From contig CAVTYY010000004.1 of assembly GCA_963739045.1 (NCBI GenBank), positions 186,001 through 250,000 of the forward strand: a stretch of DNA of 64,000 nt, written 5' to 3'. Below, in pieces: positions 62,331-64,000 of this stretch (its first letter is position 1; each line of letters starts with the position of its first letter). The DNA is from Halobacillus_B sp963739045 (GTDB lineage: Bacteria > Bacillota > Bacilli > Bacillales > Halobacillaceae). The position numbers and the translations under genes are program-made. The notes under the pieces are model-generated. The model had not been told where the DNA came from. It saw only the letters and a program-made list of their open reading frames with translations, and made no database searches.

Positions 62331-63155
62331 ATGAAGAAAATGAAATTTGGATTTATTTTGTCTACTATTTTATTTGTTATCCTGCTCGCAGGCTGTGGAT
62401 CCAGCGATGATTCTTCCAGTGGCGACAGCGGGGACAGCAGTGGTGATTCAGATTCAGGCAGCAAATATACGGTTGCCACTGATAATAACTTTGTGCCGTT
62501 TGAATCTATGAATGAGGATTCCGGGGAGATGGAAGGATTTGATATGGATTTAATTCGTGCGATTGCAGACGAAGCTGGATTCGATATCGACATCCAATCC
62601 ATGAAATTTGACGGTGTGGTCGCAGGAATGCAGTCTGATCGTTTTGACATTGGGATTGCTGGAATGACGATTACTGATAAACGTAAGGAAACGATTGACT
62701 TTTCTGATCCCTATTATGATGCAGGTCTTATCATAGCTGTTCAAGATGGAAATAATGATATAAAATCGGAAGACGATTTAGCAGGTAAGAAAGTGGGAAC
62801 CCGCTCAGGGACAACCAGTGAGGATTACTTAGATAAGAATCATCCAGACGCCGAAGTAGTTACTTTCCCTGGTATTGTAGAGGCCTATATGGATTTGCAG
62901 TCCGGGCGTGTGGATGCCGTTATGTATGACGTACCTAACGTAAAATACTACGTAAATCACGATGCAAAAGGCAAATTGAAAACCGTGGGGGATGTGCTCC
63001 AGGGCGAACAATACGGGATTGCTTTTCCAAAAGGTTCTGAATTAACTCCCGATGTTAACGATGCTCTTCAAACCCTTATCGATAATGGAAAGTATGATGA
63101 TATCTATGAAAAATGGTTTGGTGAACGGAAATACGATACTAAGAAATCAGAGTAA
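62331..63155 (+). CDS. Polar amino acid ABC transporter substrate-binding lipoprotein
   Basis: The product is 274 aa. The lipobox is ILLAGC (Cys22), followed by a Ser/Asp/Gly linker. The family-3 binding domain opens KYTVATDNNFVPFESMNEDSG and has the signature GFDMDLIRAIADEAGFD, then DRFDIGIAGMTITDKRKETIDFS. The ligand is a polar amino acid, glutamine- or arginine-like in sequence type. Position after hut suggests histidine or its product glutamate as one candidate. GGGGG before the ATG. Confidence 0.88.
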   Translation: MKKMKFGFILSTILFVILLAGCGSSDDSSSGDSGDSSGDSDSGSKYTVATDNNFVPFESMNEDSGEMEGFDMDLIRAIADEAGFDIDIQSMKFDGVVAGMQSDRFDIGIAGMTITDKRKETIDFSDPYYDAGLIIAVQDGNNDIKSEDDLAGKKVGTRSGTTSEDYLDKNHPDAEVVTFPGIVEAYMDLQSGRVDAVMYDVPNVKYYVNHDAKGKLKTVGDVLQGEQYGIAFPKGSELTPDVNDALQTLIDNGKYDDIYEKWFGERKYDTKKSE

Positions 63156-63172
63156 CAGATTCAACCTAATGC

Positions 63173-63204
63173 AAAGCGTAGCAAGGCAATCCCTTGTTGC
63201 GCTT
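63173..63204 (+). terminator. Attenuator between binding protein and permease
   Basis: AAAGCG and GCAAGG (63173-63186) pair with CCTTGTTGCGCTTT (63192-63204 region), one mismatch. It lies in the 100-nt gap and should raise the ratio of binding protein to permease. Confidence 0.6.
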
Positions 63205-63257
63205 TTCCAATCAAACCATTCACAGATACCTACTACATGCACAAGGAGCGATAAGGG

Positions 63258-63917
63258 ATGATGGATGCAATAGCCAACTCTCACTATATCAGGGTCATGC
63301 CTTTTTTGTTAGAGGGTTTAAAATACACGTTATTAATTACGATTGTCGGATTAATCTTTGGATTTATTCTAGGAGCTATCTTTGGACTTGCGCGCTTATC
63401 CAATAATAAACTTATTTATGGACTGGCGACGGTCTATGTGGAAGTTGTAAGAGGGACTCCTATTCTTGCCCAGATTCTATTTATCTACTTCGGTCTCTCA
63501 GATTTATTAGAGCTGAACATAGATAAGATTACGGCGTCTATTATTGCAATTGCCATCAACGCCGGAGCTTATATTGCAGAGATAGTTCGTGGCGCCGTGT
63601 ACTCTATTGATAAAGGCCAGAATGAAGCCGGCCGCTCGATCGGCTTAACGAAAGCACAGACGATGCGGTATATTATTTGGCCGCAAGCCTTCAGGCGGAT
63701 GATTCCGCCACTCGGCAACCAATTTGTTATCAGTCTTAAAGATACCACTCTTTTCTCTGTAATAGCTGTAGGAGAAATGCTTTATATGGGTCAGCAGTAT
63801 TATGGGAAAACTTTTGCTGCATTTCAGGCATTAACCATGGTATGTATTATGTACCTCATCATTACCATTCCAACTTCTGTTTATTTGAGAAGAGTTGAAA
63901 GGAGACTGGATGTATAA
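63258..63917 (+). CDS. Polar amino acid ABC transporter permease
   Basis: The product is 219 aa with about five membrane segments. The opening GLKYTLLITIVGLIFGFILGA, VEVVRGTPILAQILFIYFG and the EAA-type block AGRSIGLTKAQTMRYIIWPQA are typical of HisMQ/GlnP permeases. AAGGAG lies 9 nt before the ATG. Its stop overlaps the start of the ATPase gene (ATAATG). Confidence 0.9.
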   Translation: MMDAIANSHYIRVMPFLLEGLKYTLLITIVGLIFGFILGAIFGLARLSNNKLIYGLATVYVEVVRGTPILAQILFIYFGLSDLLELNIDKITASIIAIAINAGAYIAEIVRGAVYSIDKGQNEAGRSIGLTKAQTMRYIIWPQAFRRMIPPLGNQFVISLKDTTLFSVIAVGEMLYMGQQYYGKTFAAFQALTMVCIMYLIITIPTSVYLRRVERRLDV

Positions 63918-64000
63918 TGATGATTAGAGTAAATGATTTGCATAAATCTTTCGGTTCGAATGAAGTATTAAAAGGAATCGATTTAGAAGTTAAAGAACAA
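63917..64000 (+). CDS. Polar amino acid ABC transporter ATP-binding protein, N-terminus (cut by the window edge)
   Basis: The first 28 residues MMIRVNDLHKSFGSNEVLKG are seen, the start of a GlnQ/HisP-type ATPase, before the Walker A. The ATG overlaps the permease stop by one base. It is the third gene of the transporter. Confidence 0.8.
   Translation, partial: MMIRVNDLHKSFGSNEVLKGIDLEVKEQ

Overview
The window looks like a chromosomal segment of a moderately halophilic, low-to-mid G+C Gram-positive bacterium of the Bacillaceae (Halobacillus or Virgibacillus type; this is inference). The grounds are strong AGGAGG-type ribosome binding sites, Bacillus-style gene orders (dppABCDE-ykfABCD and hutPHUIG), cre-like and CodY-like boxes, HutP antitermination, and a carnitine-to-glycine-betaine pathway that suits a salt-adapted cell. 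I see no rRNA, tRNA, IS element, prophage or CRISPR array.

Layout. 1-3.3 kb: part of a linear azole-containing peptide (heterocycloanthracin/sonorensin type) cluster on the minus strand, with a 99-aa precursor whose core carries 19 Cys, a ThiF-like maturation protein, and the N-terminal part of a leader-binding/YcaO cyclodehydratase that runs off the left edge. 3.5-6.6 kb: a TAXI-type TRAP transporter. 6.6-7.9 kb: non-coding, with two G+C-rich inverted-repeat elements. 7.9-14 kb: a TetR regulator and an L-carnitine catabolism and uptake operon with twin operators. 14-16 kb: a CocE-type hydrolase. 16-21 kb: a LacI regulator with ThuA, two Gfo/Idh/MocA oxidoreductases and a TIM-barrel isomerase, suggestive of keto-glycoside metabolism. 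21-25.5 kb: a secreted SLT/cell-wall-binding protein that seems to start at ATT, a 3-hydroxyisobutyrate-dehydrogenase-like enzyme, a 36-aa membrane peptide, and an orphan histidine kinase without its phosphoacceptor His. 25.7-29.3 kb: a CstA transporter with two small proteins carrying Cys pairs and an ArsA-like ATPase. 29.6-38 kb: an LCP protein, a permease, a CitS/CitT-like two-component system and a tripartite tricarboxylate transporter. 38-47.6 kb: the dpp-ykf operon for murein-peptide uptake and recycling. 47.9-56 kb: a membrane-anchored protein, a second copy of the 36-aa peptide, a frameshifted yitT, a YkvA-like protein, a peptide symporter, UspA, and an MFS/PadR divergent pair. 56-62 kb: hutPHUIG. 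62.3-64 kb: a polar amino-acid ABC transporter cut by the right edge.

Together the genes describe a scavenger of peptides, carboxylates, carnitine and histidine. CcpA-like sites lie at hutP, citS and tctC, and CodY-like sites at dppA and dtpT. Three copies of a near-identical ACCCGAACCA stem-loop with a shared tail lie between genes. The most unusual items are the RiPP cluster, the CstA/CC/ArsA cluster, the two paralogous 36-aa peptides and the His-to-Lys sensor kinase.
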